A DNA stretch of 50,638 bases, taken from Sphingobium scionense (GTDB lineage: Bacteria; Pseudomonadota; Alphaproteobacteria; Sphingomonadales; Sphingomonadaceae). The notes under the pieces are model-generated. The model searched no databases. It saw nothing but the letters and a program-made list of their open reading frames with translations, and had not been told where the DNA came from. Position numbers and translations under genes: made by a program. This document shows, piece after piece, positions 43,220-50,544 of this stretch. The DNA lies in the NCBI RefSeq assembly GCF_014197035.1, contig NZ_JACIEU010000031.1, positions 1-50,638 on the forward strand, written 5' to 3'. Each line of letters opens with the position of its first letter. Positions within the stretch are counted from its first letter, which is position 1.

Positions 43220-43348
43220 TCAAGGACGACGGGGCCCCACCATTTTTTTGGGCGGGTCGGGCGTCGCGCCGGGCCTGCAATGTAGGTGGCCGCCCAAAAA
43301 AATCGTGACCCCCATCGCCGGCTGCGCCGGTCGCTTCGCGATCCTTGA
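43220..43348. repeat. Structured palindromic repeat, copy B
   Basis: Shares with copy A the left edge (TCAAGGACGACGGGGCCCCA), and the right edge CTTCGCGATCCTTGACC. Its inner stem is ATTTTTTTGGGCGG (around 43241-43254) with CCGCCCAAAAAAAT, 14 perfect base pairs and a loop of about 35 bases. The inner stem differs from copy A yet stays self-complementary. Confidence 0.65.
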
Positions 43349-43408
43349 CCCCGCCGCTCGGAGCCCGTGCCCAAGGGGGAACCTCTTTCGTTTCAGCAGG
43401 AGGTTCCA

Positions 43409-44389
43409 ATGACGAATATCAACCGCAGCGTCCGCCCGTTCTCCGACATCGCCGAATTCATCGCGCAGGAGACAGCCGCCACCACCGACGATTTCCACGC
43501 CGCCTTCGCCTCCAATCTCGAGGGGATCCGCATCGGGCGCGGTGAGGAAGAAATGGCGACCGACATGCCCGATCCGCGGGAAGCCCAACTTGCCGTCGAA
43601 CTCATTGTCACGACACTCTTCGACGTGCTTCGGGACACCCGGTTGCAGCCAGCCGCGGAGCGCCTCGCATGGGGCATCGTCAACAGTTTCCATCACGTCG
43701 CCGACCAGTGGGCGGGCCAAGCCGACAAGGCGACGCGCGATGTTCAGGAGCTGCTGCGGTGCGCCGACGGCAGTGAAATCCACGGCGTCGAACTTGAGCA
43801 AGCGCGCGATAATCTCGAATTCCTCGATGAAGCCACCGACGCCCTGCGGTGCATGCGCGACTACGCCGCCGACGTCTTCCACACCGAAACCGGCCGCCCG
43901 TGGTCCGCTCCGAAGGGGTCGCTGATATCGAGCAAGCGCACCGCCTCGGTGATCGCCGCCACCGATTTCCTCGCCGCCCGCCGCCTCCGCAAGAACGAAG
44001 CGCACTACCCGGAAGGGTCCGTCGTGATCTTCTCCGGCGGCGCGGACTGCTGGTTCGACGAGCGCCTTATCTGGGGAAAGCTCGACGAAACGAAAGCGCG
44101 AAACCCGATGATGCTGCTGGCGACCACCGCACAGGACAAGGGCTGCGACGCCATGGCCGCAGCGTGGGCCGCCTCGCGTAAGGTGAAGCTCATCACGTTC
44201 CGCCTCAGCGCCAAGCTGGGGAAGAGGGCAGGGTTCGTGCGCAACGAACAGATGGTCGGACTGCGGCCTGTCGAGGCGCTGGTCTGCGAAGGGTCGGGAC
44301 TGCAGTCTCACCTCGCGCGCCTCGTTAAGGAAAAGCGGATCCCGGCGCGGTTCGTCAGGCTCAGCGATCAGGGATGGGAGGCGCAGTGA
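43409..44389 (+). CDS. DUF2493 (SLOG superfamily) protein, copy 2
   Basis: A 326-aa paralogue of the protein encoded at 41619. It shares the N-terminal helical domain (FSDIAEFIAQETA, AWGIVNSFHHVADQW) and the C-terminal SLOG domain (VVIFSGGADCWFDERLIWGK, ATTAQDKGCDAMAAAWAASR, GFVRNEQMVGLRPVEALVCE, GSGLQSHLARLVKE). This copy keeps the full family consensus, including GCDAMAAAWA. CAGGAGG precedes ATG 43409. Possibly the active member, with copy 1 diverged. Confidence 0.88.
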   Translation: MTNINRSVRPFSDIAEFIAQETAATTDDFHAAFASNLEGIRIGRGEEEMATDMPDPREAQLAVELIVTTLFDVLRDTRLQPAAERLAWGIVNSFHHVADQWAGQADKATRDVQELLRCADGSEIHGVELEQARDNLEFLDEATDALRCMRDYAADVFHTETGRPWSAPKGSLISSKRTASVIAATDFLAARRLRKNEAHYPEGSVVIFSGGADCWFDERLIWGKLDETKARNPMMLLATTAQDKGCDAMAAAWAASRKVKLITFRLSAKLGKRAGFVRNEQMVGLRPVEALVCEGSGLQSHLARLVKEKRIPARFVRLSDQGWEAQ

Positions 44390-44399
44390 GGTTCCGGCT

Positions 44400-44441
44400 G
44401 AGGATCGGTCCGGTTCGCCGGGCCGGTCCTCATCTTTTTTT
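44400..44441 (+). terminator. Intrinsic terminator after DUF2493 copy 2
   Basis: GAGGATCGGTCCGG (44400-44413) pairs with CCGGGCCGGTCCTC (44418-44431) around TTCG, then a run of seven or more T residues (44434-44441). Confidence 0.85.
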
Positions 44442-44468
44442 ATCCAGCGTCACATTCGTCCCCGCTCA

Positions 44469-44585
44469 GGGACCCGCAAGCGGGTCCGTCGCGGGCGCGA
44501 TGCGGAACCGCCAGGGCGGTCCCGGCCGTCTGCGCGCGGCTCCGCCGTGCTCGCCGCAGGGACACCCTTCGGGTGCGGTCTGGGC
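44469..44585. repeat. Row of four short GC-rich hairpins
   Basis: In about 115 bases, four small inverted repeats follow each other: GGACCCGCAAGCGGGTCC, then GAACCGCCAGGGCGGTCC, then a weaker CGGCTCCGCCG, then ACACCCTTCGGGTG. They lie after the terminator of DUF2493 copy 2 and before the next gene. They have no T-runs. No gene is supported in 44442-44672. Confidence 0.5.
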
Positions 44586-44672
44586 GGGGTTGGCTGAGGT
44601 GGCAAGGCCCGCGTCCTGCCACCAGAGGAGAGGAGGGGAGAGAGGGGTGGCTCACTCAAGGAGATTAAAGCC

Positions 44673-45185
44673 ATGTCCGAGCATACCCCATCACACCTCT
44701 CCGGTTCGGCCGTCTTCATTTCCGGATCGCTGTCCATTACCACGCTTCCCGAACCTGTCATCGAACGCATCGGCGGCATTATCGAGCGCGCGCTTCCCAT
44801 CCTGATCGGGGACGCGCGGGGCGTGGATCGGTTGGTCCAGCGCCATCTTGCCGACCGGGATATCGCTGCCGTCACGGTCTACTGCTCCGGCGAGGGACCA
44901 CGTAATAATCTGGGCGATTGGCCTGTCCGGAACATTCCTTCTTCCGGGCGAAAGGGCACCGCCGCCTTCCATGTCCCGAAGGATGCGGCGATGGCGCGCG
45001 ATGCCTTCAGCGGTCTCGTGATCTGGGACGGTCGCAGCCGGGGGAGCCTTGCGAATATCCACCGGTTGGCGGCGCAGCGGCGCTTCATCATGATCTGGTT
45101 CGGGCCCGAAGCGCGGTTCATCACCCTGAGGTCGGATTCCGACAGGGACAGCTTTCTCGAGGCGCATCCCTGCCGGAACCTGTGA
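44673..45185 (+). CDS. SLOG-like Rossmann protein, 170 aa
   Basis: A compact single-domain protein with the order of a LOG/DprA-type (SLOG) fold: AVFISGSLSITTLPEPVIER, LPILIGDARGVDRLVQRHLA and AAVTVYCSGEG. The GSxSI and GDARGVD turns replace the usual PGGxGT motif. It may sense or cleave a nucleotide. It is the third SLOG-type gene in 4 kb. CAAGGAG precedes the ATG. Confidence 0.7.
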   Translation: MSEHTPSHLSGSAVFISGSLSITTLPEPVIERIGGIIERALPILIGDARGVDRLVQRHLADRDIAAVTVYCSGEGPRNNLGDWPVRNIPSSGRKGTAAFHVPKDAAMARDAFSGLVIWDGRSRGSLANIHRLAAQRRFIMIWFGPEARFITLRSDSDRDSFLEAHPCRNL

Positions 45186-45201
45186 ATGATCAGCGGCGTG
45201 A

Positions 45202-45438
45202 TCAGATCGCCGCTGGCAGCCCTTTAACCGCCGTCAGCGCCGCACTGCCACCAACCCGGATCGCCTGTGTGAGAAGCTCGCGGAACTCCCTTTCCGTGAG
45301 TTTCTCCACCGGCATCTCCGCGATCATTGCGGCATATTTGCCGCGCAGGGCACGGCGCGCGCCTTCCAGTTCATCATTCATCTTGCGCTGACGCGCTTCC
45401 AGATCGGCGAGCCGATCCCTTTCCGTCATCTTTGGCAT
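45202..45438 (-). CDS. Small coiled-coil protein, 78 aa
   Basis: A charged helical protein: RDRLADLEARQRKMNDELEG and ARRALRGKYAAMIAEMPVEK, then a helical tail. The arrangement resembles the small TraC/TraD-like accessory proteins of alphaproteobacterial mobilisation loci, but the match is weak. ATG 45438 is at the right distance from GAAGGACG. It is convergent with the SLOG gene. Confidence 0.6.
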   Translation of the reverse strand: MPKMTERDRLADLEARQRKMNDELEGARRALRGKYAAMIAEMPVEKLTEREFRELLTQAIRVGGSAALTAVKGLPAAI

Positions 45439-45623
45439 GTCCATCGTCCTTCCCCGATGGCCTGCCCGTCACGGTGCATTCTGCCATAGCCACTCGTGGA
45501 GGCAAGGGCCGAACGCCGCTTATACCGGCACCGGCGGCTCAGATACGCAACTCCATGCCCTCCCGAGATCTCATCTTCCCATCATTCCTCCCCTGCGCAG
45601 GCAAGGGAGACAAGGAGACTGCC

Positions 45624-45995
45624 ATGTCAATCACCGATCCCCATCTCGATCGCTTTGTCGGACCCAATGACCCCGATTACCGGGCAGCGCAAATCAGAGG
45701 ATTCGCGCTCATTGCCCAGATCGAGGAACAGGTCAGACGGGCGGACCACTATGCCGGTGGCTACACTGGCTACACCGACCCGGTAACCCACGACCTTGTC
45801 ATCACCGGCGAATGCGACGCTGAATATGATGAGGCAACGACCAAGGCCCATAACCTCGGCTGGATCGCGGCGACCTCAAACGCCTATCTGATCCTCAAGG
45901 CACAGGGACGGACCGACGAAACCGCACAGATCGTCTACAACGCCCATTACAATATTTTCCACAGCGATCCGGAGCCTCCGTGCCCCGGCGAATGA
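45624..45995 (+). CDS. Hypothetical protein, 123 aa
   Basis: Unknown family; a soluble protein with ALIAQIEEQVRRADHYAGG, a YTGYTDPVTHDLVITGECD loop and an alpha-helical end. The start at ATG 45624 follows CAAGGAGACTGCC. A strong intrinsic terminator follows at 46011. It is the last intact plus-strand gene before the mobile-element pile-up. Confidence 0.65.
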   Translation: MSITDPHLDRFVGPNDPDYRAAQIRGFALIAQIEEQVRRADHYAGGYTGYTDPVTHDLVITGECDAEYDEATTKAHNLGWIAATSNAYLILKAQGRTDETAQIVYNAHYNIFHSDPEPPCPGE

Positions 45996-46010
45996 TAGCG
46001 GATGACTTTC

Positions 46011-46041
46011 GGGGTCGGGCTCTTGCCGGGCCCCTTTTTTT
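46011..46041 (+). terminator. Intrinsic terminator
   Basis: GGGGTCGGGC (46011-46020), loop TCTT, GCCGGGCCCC (46025-46034), then seven T residues. It allows one mismatch and one T-G pair. Confidence 0.8.
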
Positions 46042-46433
46042 GCTTGCGGGGAGGCCCCACCCATGCACTTCGTCCCTCATGCCGCTGCAGCGGTGAACAA
46101 CAATCCTCTGAAGCAAGGTTGCCCCGCGCCTTCCGGCACGAGGCTGCGCAGCGCGAGCGCGCTGCGTAAGGCTGGACGCACGGCGCGAGGCCGTTTGTAA
46201 TGGACCCTACGCACGGGTGCAGCGGGCGTATTAGCCTGTAGAAACAAGGTCATATTGCCGTAAGACCCGTATGACCCGGTTCCAGGAGAGCGTCGTACGC
46301 GGACCACGACGCCGACGAGGTCGGCCCTATCCCGTTGAGTTACCTTGAAATAATTTGTGGTACGCGTCAGACGCGGTTTCAGGATCTGTTCGACCGCCAC
46401 CTTCATCAAAAGGGCTGGACTCGCTGGTGCATC
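46042..46433. other. About 390 bases without a recognisable gene
   Basis: Frames on both strands have atypical composition and no family resemblance. The right end merges with the first codons of a truncated tyrosine recombinase whose N-terminal half is missing. This is probably old insertion-site debris. Confidence 0.4.
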
Positions 46434-46892
46434 GGACTGCGGGCCGGCGACGTGGCGCAGCTCCGCCTCACCGATATCGAGTGGCAGGCGGGTTCGCTGC
46501 GGATTACGGGCAAGTCGCGCCATGAAGTTCGCTTGCCGCTGCCCCAGGACGTCGGGGATGCGGTCGCGGCCTATCTCGAATGCCGACCGTCTTTCTGCCG
46601 AAGTGATCGCGTGTTCCTGAGCACGATCGCGCCCAGTCGCCCGTTCCTAAACGGTGACGCCGTCTCTTCGGTGGTCAGGCGCATCATGAAGCGGGCTGGC
46701 CTCGTGACACCGTTCAAGGGTGCGCACGTCCTGCGGCACACCGCGGCGACCGAGATGCTGCGCCACGGGGTGCCGCTCGACAAGATCGGTCTGGTCCTCC
46801 GGCATAGTGGCATCGACACTACGTCCCACTACGCCAAAGCCGATGTCACTCTTCTGAAGCAGGTGGCGCAGCCATGGCCGGAGGCGCTCTGA
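46434..46892 (+). pseudogene. Tyrosine recombinase, RIT-type, C-terminal catalytic half only
   Basis: Family sequence begins abruptly at GLRAGDVAQLRLTDIEW (first catalytic Arg) and continues with the HxxR motif HVLRHTAATEML, RHSGIDTTSHYAKADVTLL (His and Tyr) and the C-terminus. The N-terminal half is absent, so it is a 5-prime-truncated gene. Its TGA overlaps the ATG of the next recombinase, the arrangement seen in RIT (recombinase in trio) elements. Confidence 0.75.
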
Positions 46893-47313
46893 TGTTGAAG
46901 ACCTTCGAAACCTATCTCGCACTGCGTCGTGCCACGGGCTTTGCGATGTCGAATGCCGAGTATTTGCTCAAAAGCTTCGCCGGCTTCGCGACTGAGCGCG
47001 GACAGGCGTATGTTCAAACGCAAACAGCCATCGATTGGGCCGCACTGGGACCGTCGATTGCGCAACGCGACGCGCGACTGAAAGCTGTCTGCCGCTTCGC
47101 ACGCCATATCCGCGTCGAAGACGTGCGGCACGAGTTGCCCCCGGGCAATCACTTCGGTGCCCAAAAAAGGCGCCGGCCACCGCACATTTACTCGGGCACG
47201 GAGATCGCTCGCCTGATCGAAGCCGCTAGCCAGCTTCGACCTCAAGGAGGCCTGCGCCCGCTGACTTATGCGACCTTGATAGCCCTACTCGCGGTCACGG
47301 GGTTGCGCATCGG
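46892..47313 (+). pseudogene. Tyrosine recombinase, RIT-type, N-terminal part only
   Basis: Starting MLKTFETYLALRRATGFAM, this matches the N-terminal part of the third RIT recombinase, through the core-binding domain to LIALLAVTGLRIG (first catalytic Arg). The sequence then leaves the family and runs to a stop at 47335, with an IS91 transposase start on the other strand immediately across. The gene was cut here by an IS91-type insertion or recombination. Confidence 0.75.
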
Positions 47314-47432
47314 CACAGCTCGACCGCCGACATGACGCGGCGTTCGACGCGACCGAGATGGCCGTCATGGGCCAGGCGAAAAGCAGCACCGTGGCGGCGG
47401 AAAATATCCGCCACCTCCAGATCGGACCGCAC
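47312..47432 (-). pseudogene. IS91 family transposase, first about 40 codons only
   Basis: On the minus strand, 9 bases after the tyrosine-recombinase stop, a GTG-started frame encodes VRSDLEVADIFRRHGAAF followed by RLAHDGHLGRVERRVMSAV, the typical N-terminus of IS91/IS801-type transposases. It ends at the junction with the RIT recombinase near 47312. The zinc-binding and Y1-type catalytic parts are missing. Confidence 0.75.
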
Positions 47433-47441
47433 GGGGTCGGC

Positions 47442-48311
47442 TCAGGCGGGCGGCACCACCTCGATGGTCAAACGATCGAGTGGGCTCTGCGTGCTTGCGA
47501 TCGTCGTCGTCGCCACATGCGTGTAGCGCGCCGTCGTCGACAGGCTGTTGTGCCCGAGCAAGACCTGGATGATCCGGATGTCGACGCCGCTCTCGAGCAG
47601 ATGGGTAGCGAAGCTGTGCCGCAGCGTGTGCACGCTGACCTTCTTGGTCAATCCCGCCGCCTTGGTCGCGGACCGGCAGGCCGAATGGAGCACGGAAACG
47701 TTGATCGGCTTGTCGCCGCGACCCGGAAACAGCCAGTCGCTCGGCCGCGCCAGGCGCCAGTAGGTCCGCAAGATACCGAGCAGTTGTGGAGAGAGCATGA
47801 CCGTCCGGTCCTTGCCGCCCTTGCCGTGACGGACCTGGATAACCATGCGCGCGCTGTCGATATCAGCAACCTTCAGGTTCACCGCTTCCGAAACGCGCAA
47901 ACCCGCGGCATAGGCCGTGGTCAGCGCCGTGCGTGCCTTCAGGGACGGCACCGCCTCAAGCAGGCGCACGATCTCGTCGGCGCTCAAGATCACAGGCAGC
48001 TTGCGGGGCGTGCGCGCATAGGCGATCCGCTCGGGAATCTCCGCCCGGTTCAGCGTCACGCCTTAGAAGAAGCGCAGCGCGCAGACAGTCGGGTTCAGCG
48101 CCGGCCAGGAAATGCCCTGCGACACCAGATACACTTGAAACGCGCGGACATCCTCCAGCCCCAGGCGGTCCGGCGAACGGCCGAAATAACGGCTGAACTT
48201 CGTCACGGCATGGAGGTAGGATCGCTGCGTGGCTGGCGACAGGTTGCGAAGCATCATGTCGTCGATCATGCGACGGCGCAGCGGGCTCACCGCTGCCAAG
48301 GTGTCGGTCAT
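47442..48311 (-). pseudogene. IS91-associated tyrosine recombinase with in-frame stop codon
   Basis: The frame from ATG 48311 (AGGAGACC upstream) encodes MTDTLAAVSPLRRRMIDDM and a phage-integrase SAM-like domain up to NPTVCALRFF. A TAA stop at 48063-48065 interrupts it, and the same frame continues with GVTLNRAEIPERIAYARTP, RKLPVILSADEIVRLLEAVP and the catalytic RVSEA, HTLRHSFATHLL and GHNSLSTTARYTH motifs. A single change (probably TAC to TAA) explains the stop. This recombinase is the usual partner upstream of IS91-family transposases. Confidence 0.85.
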
Positions 48312-48490
48312 GGATGGTCTCCTGATCAGGGGTTGGTCTTCAGCAACCAAACCTTCCCATCAGGATGCCATTCCAGCCAGCGAACAACCCAGTGCCGCGT
48401 CAGCGGGTTCGTTCAATCAATCATAACCGACTCATCCGATTCAACAATTTTCGACAACTACTTGATAAGTGATTCAAAAACTTATGGGTA

Positions 48491-48630
48491 ATCGCAAGCC
48501 TCACCGGATGCGTACGCTTCGCCCCCGGTCAGCGCCACCGCTATGGGCAGGCCCAACGCATTGATGCGGAGATGGATCTTGGTCGTAAAGCCACCTTTTG
48601 AGCGGCCAAGACCCTGACGCGGAGTCCCCC
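48491..48630 (-). pseudogene. IS5 family transposase, 3-prime fragment
   Basis: The minus strand encodes GGTPRQGLGRSKGGFTTKIH followed by LRINALGLPIAVALTGGEA, a typical middle piece of IS5-family transposases. The similarity fades after about 48520, so the C-terminal third was lost before or with the IS91 junction. It continues, across the IS110 insertion, the N-terminal part at 50162-50492. Confidence 0.8.
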
Positions 48631-48639
48631 TCATATGAT

Positions 48640-48900
48640 GAGTTGCAGGTCAAGGGGATATCTCGTCGTTTCGTATCTCCCGGTCGGCATCGGCATCCAG
48701 CTGAGCCCGTTCACGAGTACCGGCGGGTGTGCCTCGCCTGTACCACCTCATATCCGGTCGCCGCTCGGGACGGCTGCACCATAATCCCGCATTCGGGGAC
48801 GGGGCTCAGGAGAACGGAACCCTTCTTTTGAGCGGCTTGGAAGCCATGGGGGGCTTCGGTCCGTTCGCCTGGATCCGTCAGGACCGATCAGGTCCTGAGG
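48640..48900 (-). ncRNA. Predicted bridge RNA of the IS110/IS1111 element
   Basis: IS110-type transposases use a bridge RNA with loops that pair with target and donor DNA; in IS1111 members it is coded downstream of the transposase. On the minus strand the segment CCGCTCAAAAG (48825-48835 on the plus strand as CTTTTGAGCGG) nearly equals the target left flank CCGCGCAAAAG, and GTCCCC (48795-48800) complements the right flank GGGGGAC. CCTCATAT (48746-48753) repeats the element end at 48630-48637. The limits of the RNA are not determined. Confidence 0.55.
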
Positions 48901-48928
48901 ATTGGAGTGTATCGCGAGCAGCCCTTCG

Positions 48929-50083
48929 CTACGCTGCGGTCATGGCGACTCCCTCGATCACGACCCCTGCGGTCACGTACTTCCACAAGGCAACGAGCAG
49001 CTTGCGCGCCAGCGCGACGATCGCGACCTTTCGACCTCGCCCGCCGCTGTGGCTTGCCCGTTCATGGAACCAGCGTGTGAGAGCCGCGTCCGGCTGATAG
49101 CGCAGCCATAGCCATGCCAGCTGGATCATCGTCGTGCGCAGTCGTGGATTGCCCGCCTTCGAGACGCCCTGTTCGCGATCGATCGAGCCGCTTCGCCAAG
49201 GCGAGGGCGCAAGCCCGGCATAGGCCGCGACCTGGCGCCGATTGTCGAACTGTCGGAACAATCCCTCGCTCGCAAGGATGTTGGCGGATTCCGCGCCGAT
49301 GCCTCTGATTCCCGCCAGCATCGCTTGAGCCGAGGCCTCGTCGCCTTGCGAGCACATGACATCGCGTTCAGCTTCAACGGCCTTGATCTGACTGTCCAGC
49401 AGTTCGAGCCGATCCAGTTCCCGGCAAATCTGGGCCTTGAGATGGTTGGGTAAGGGCCGGCCATCGCCGGTCCGCAGTTCTTCCAGGCGCTCGCGACGGT
49501 CGCGCCGAACAGGCTCGTAATGCCGGATGCCGACGCCGAAGAGCAGCCCCTTGATCCGATTGACGTGCCGCTTGCGCTCCTCGATCAGTACCTTGCGCTC
49601 CCGGCCAATCCTGCGGCGATCCTCGTCCTCGACTGCGGGCACACGAACCATCGAGTAAACGCGAGGCTCACCGCGCATCCATGCCATCAGCGTGCGGACC
49701 AGCGTCTCTCCATCGATGCGGTCGGTCTTCGCCCGCCGGTGCCGGCGTGACACCGCGATCGAGGCGGCGTCCACCACATGGCTCGCGATCCAACCTTCCG
49801 CCTCAAGCGCGCGATGGATCCAGAAACCATCGAGCCCCGCTTCCTGGATGACCACCACACGATAGAGCCTGCCCTCCCGGACCCGCGCTTTCTCACGCAA
49901 CGTGCCTAAGCAGTCCAGCAATCCGGGCAGATCGCCGCCCGGCACCGAGTGACGTGACATCCGTTCGCTGCCAGGGGACAGCGACGTTACCAGCCACGTC
50001 GATTTCGACAGTTCCAGCGAAACGAAAATTGCGCCAAGATCGACCCGGATGGCGGCAGGCGGCGAGATTGATTCTGCTGACAT
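48929..50083 (-). CDS. IS110 family transposase (DEDD type)
   Basis: An intact 384-aa transposase. The N-terminal RuvC-like DEDD domain shows the first Asp/Glu region in VDLGAIFVSLELSKSTW, the Glu in VVIQEAGLDGFWIHR and Asp residues in RRAKTDRIDGETL. The C-terminal Tnp20 domain has MLAGIRGIGAESANILASE and KAGNPRLRTTMIQLAWLWL, with the catalytic serine likely in the central or C-terminal part. ATG 50083 follows GAAAGGATTTGCC. It should work with the bridge RNA in the element's non-coding end. Confidence 0.92.
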   Translation of the reverse strand: MSAESISPPAAIRVDLGAIFVSLELSKSTWLVTSLSPGSERMSRHSVPGGDLPGLLDCLGTLREKARVREGRLYRVVVIQEAGLDGFWIHRALEAEGWIASHVVDAASIAVSRRHRRAKTDRIDGETLVRTLMAWMRGEPRVYSMVRVPAVEDEDRRRIGRERKVLIEERKRHVNRIKGLLFGVGIRHYEPVRRDRRERLEELRTGDGRPLPNHLKAQICRELDRLELLDSQIKAVEAERDVMCSQGDEASAQAMLAGIRGIGAESANILASEGLFRQFDNRRQVAAYAGLAPSPWRSGSIDREQGVSKAGNPRLRTTMIQLAWLWLRYQPDAALTRWFHERASHSGGRGRKVAIVALARKLLVALWKYVTAGVVIEGVAMTAA

Positions 50084-50161
50084 GGCAAATCCTTTCAGAG
50101 AGGTTGGTAGCAAACCGACTCTGATCTCCCTCAGGCCGCTGTCCACCTCTCATCATGGGAT

Positions 50162-50492
50162 CTTTTGCGCGGGCTGAACAGTGGTGCGCCCGGATTATTG
50201 TGCTGTCGATCATCTGTAGGCTGGGGTTGCCGCCCCCGCTTTCGTTGAAGGCTTCGAGCAGCAACTCCCACAAGCCTGACAGCGTCCAGCGCCAGAACTG
50301 GCGGTAAACCGATGACCATTTGCCAAAATGCTCGTGCAGGTCGCGCCGGGCCACGCCCGTCCGTGCGATCCAGAAAATCCCATCGAGGACGAGGCGGTGA
50401 TCTCGCGGGCGCCGCCCGCTGCGCGCCCTGCGCTCGATCACAAACGGCTCAAGACACGTCCATTCCTCGTCGCTCATCAAACCCCGGATCAA
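50162..50492 (-). pseudogene. IS5 family transposase, 5-prime fragment
   Basis: The minus strand encodes MIRGLMSDEEWTCLEPFVIE, RDHRLVLDGIFWIARTGVAR and SGGGNPSLQMIDSTIIRAHH, the N-terminal half of an IS5-family (ISL2/IS427-like) transposase with the first catalytic Asp in MIDSTIIRAHH. It ends at CSARAK where the IS110 element is inserted. The internal ATG 50477 may be the true start. Confidence 0.85.
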
Positions 50493-50544
50493 GACAGCCT
50501 CCCACTTGGCTACCTTCGAGACGCCGGCCCATTACGGCATCTAG

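Larger units (their letters stand above)
48631..50161 (-). mobile_element. IS110/IS1111 family insertion sequence, about 1.53 kb
   Basis: The element lies inside an IS5-family transposase: removing 48631-50161 joins GCAAAAG to GGGGGACT and restores the frame (A-K-G-G-T-P) with no target duplication. Subterminal inverted repeats ATGATGAG (48635-48642) and CTCATCAT (50149-50156) lie 4-5 bases inside each end, as is usual for the IS1111 branch. It holds one intact transposase and a roughly 300-base non-coding end downstream of it. Confidence 0.85.

Noticed and set aside
44673..45185. TIR or Thoeris ThsA-like defence protein
   Set aside because: The fold order resembles SLOG, but no SIR2 or TIR partner is adjacent, so a defence system cannot be claimed.
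46335..46433. N-terminal part of the first RIT recombinase frame
   Set aside because: The open frame extends here, but residues before GLRAG do not resemble a recombinase; treated as junction sequence.
47358..48491. 377-codon plus-strand frame
   Set aside because: Lies opposite the tyrosine recombinase, whose catalytic residues identify the coding strand.
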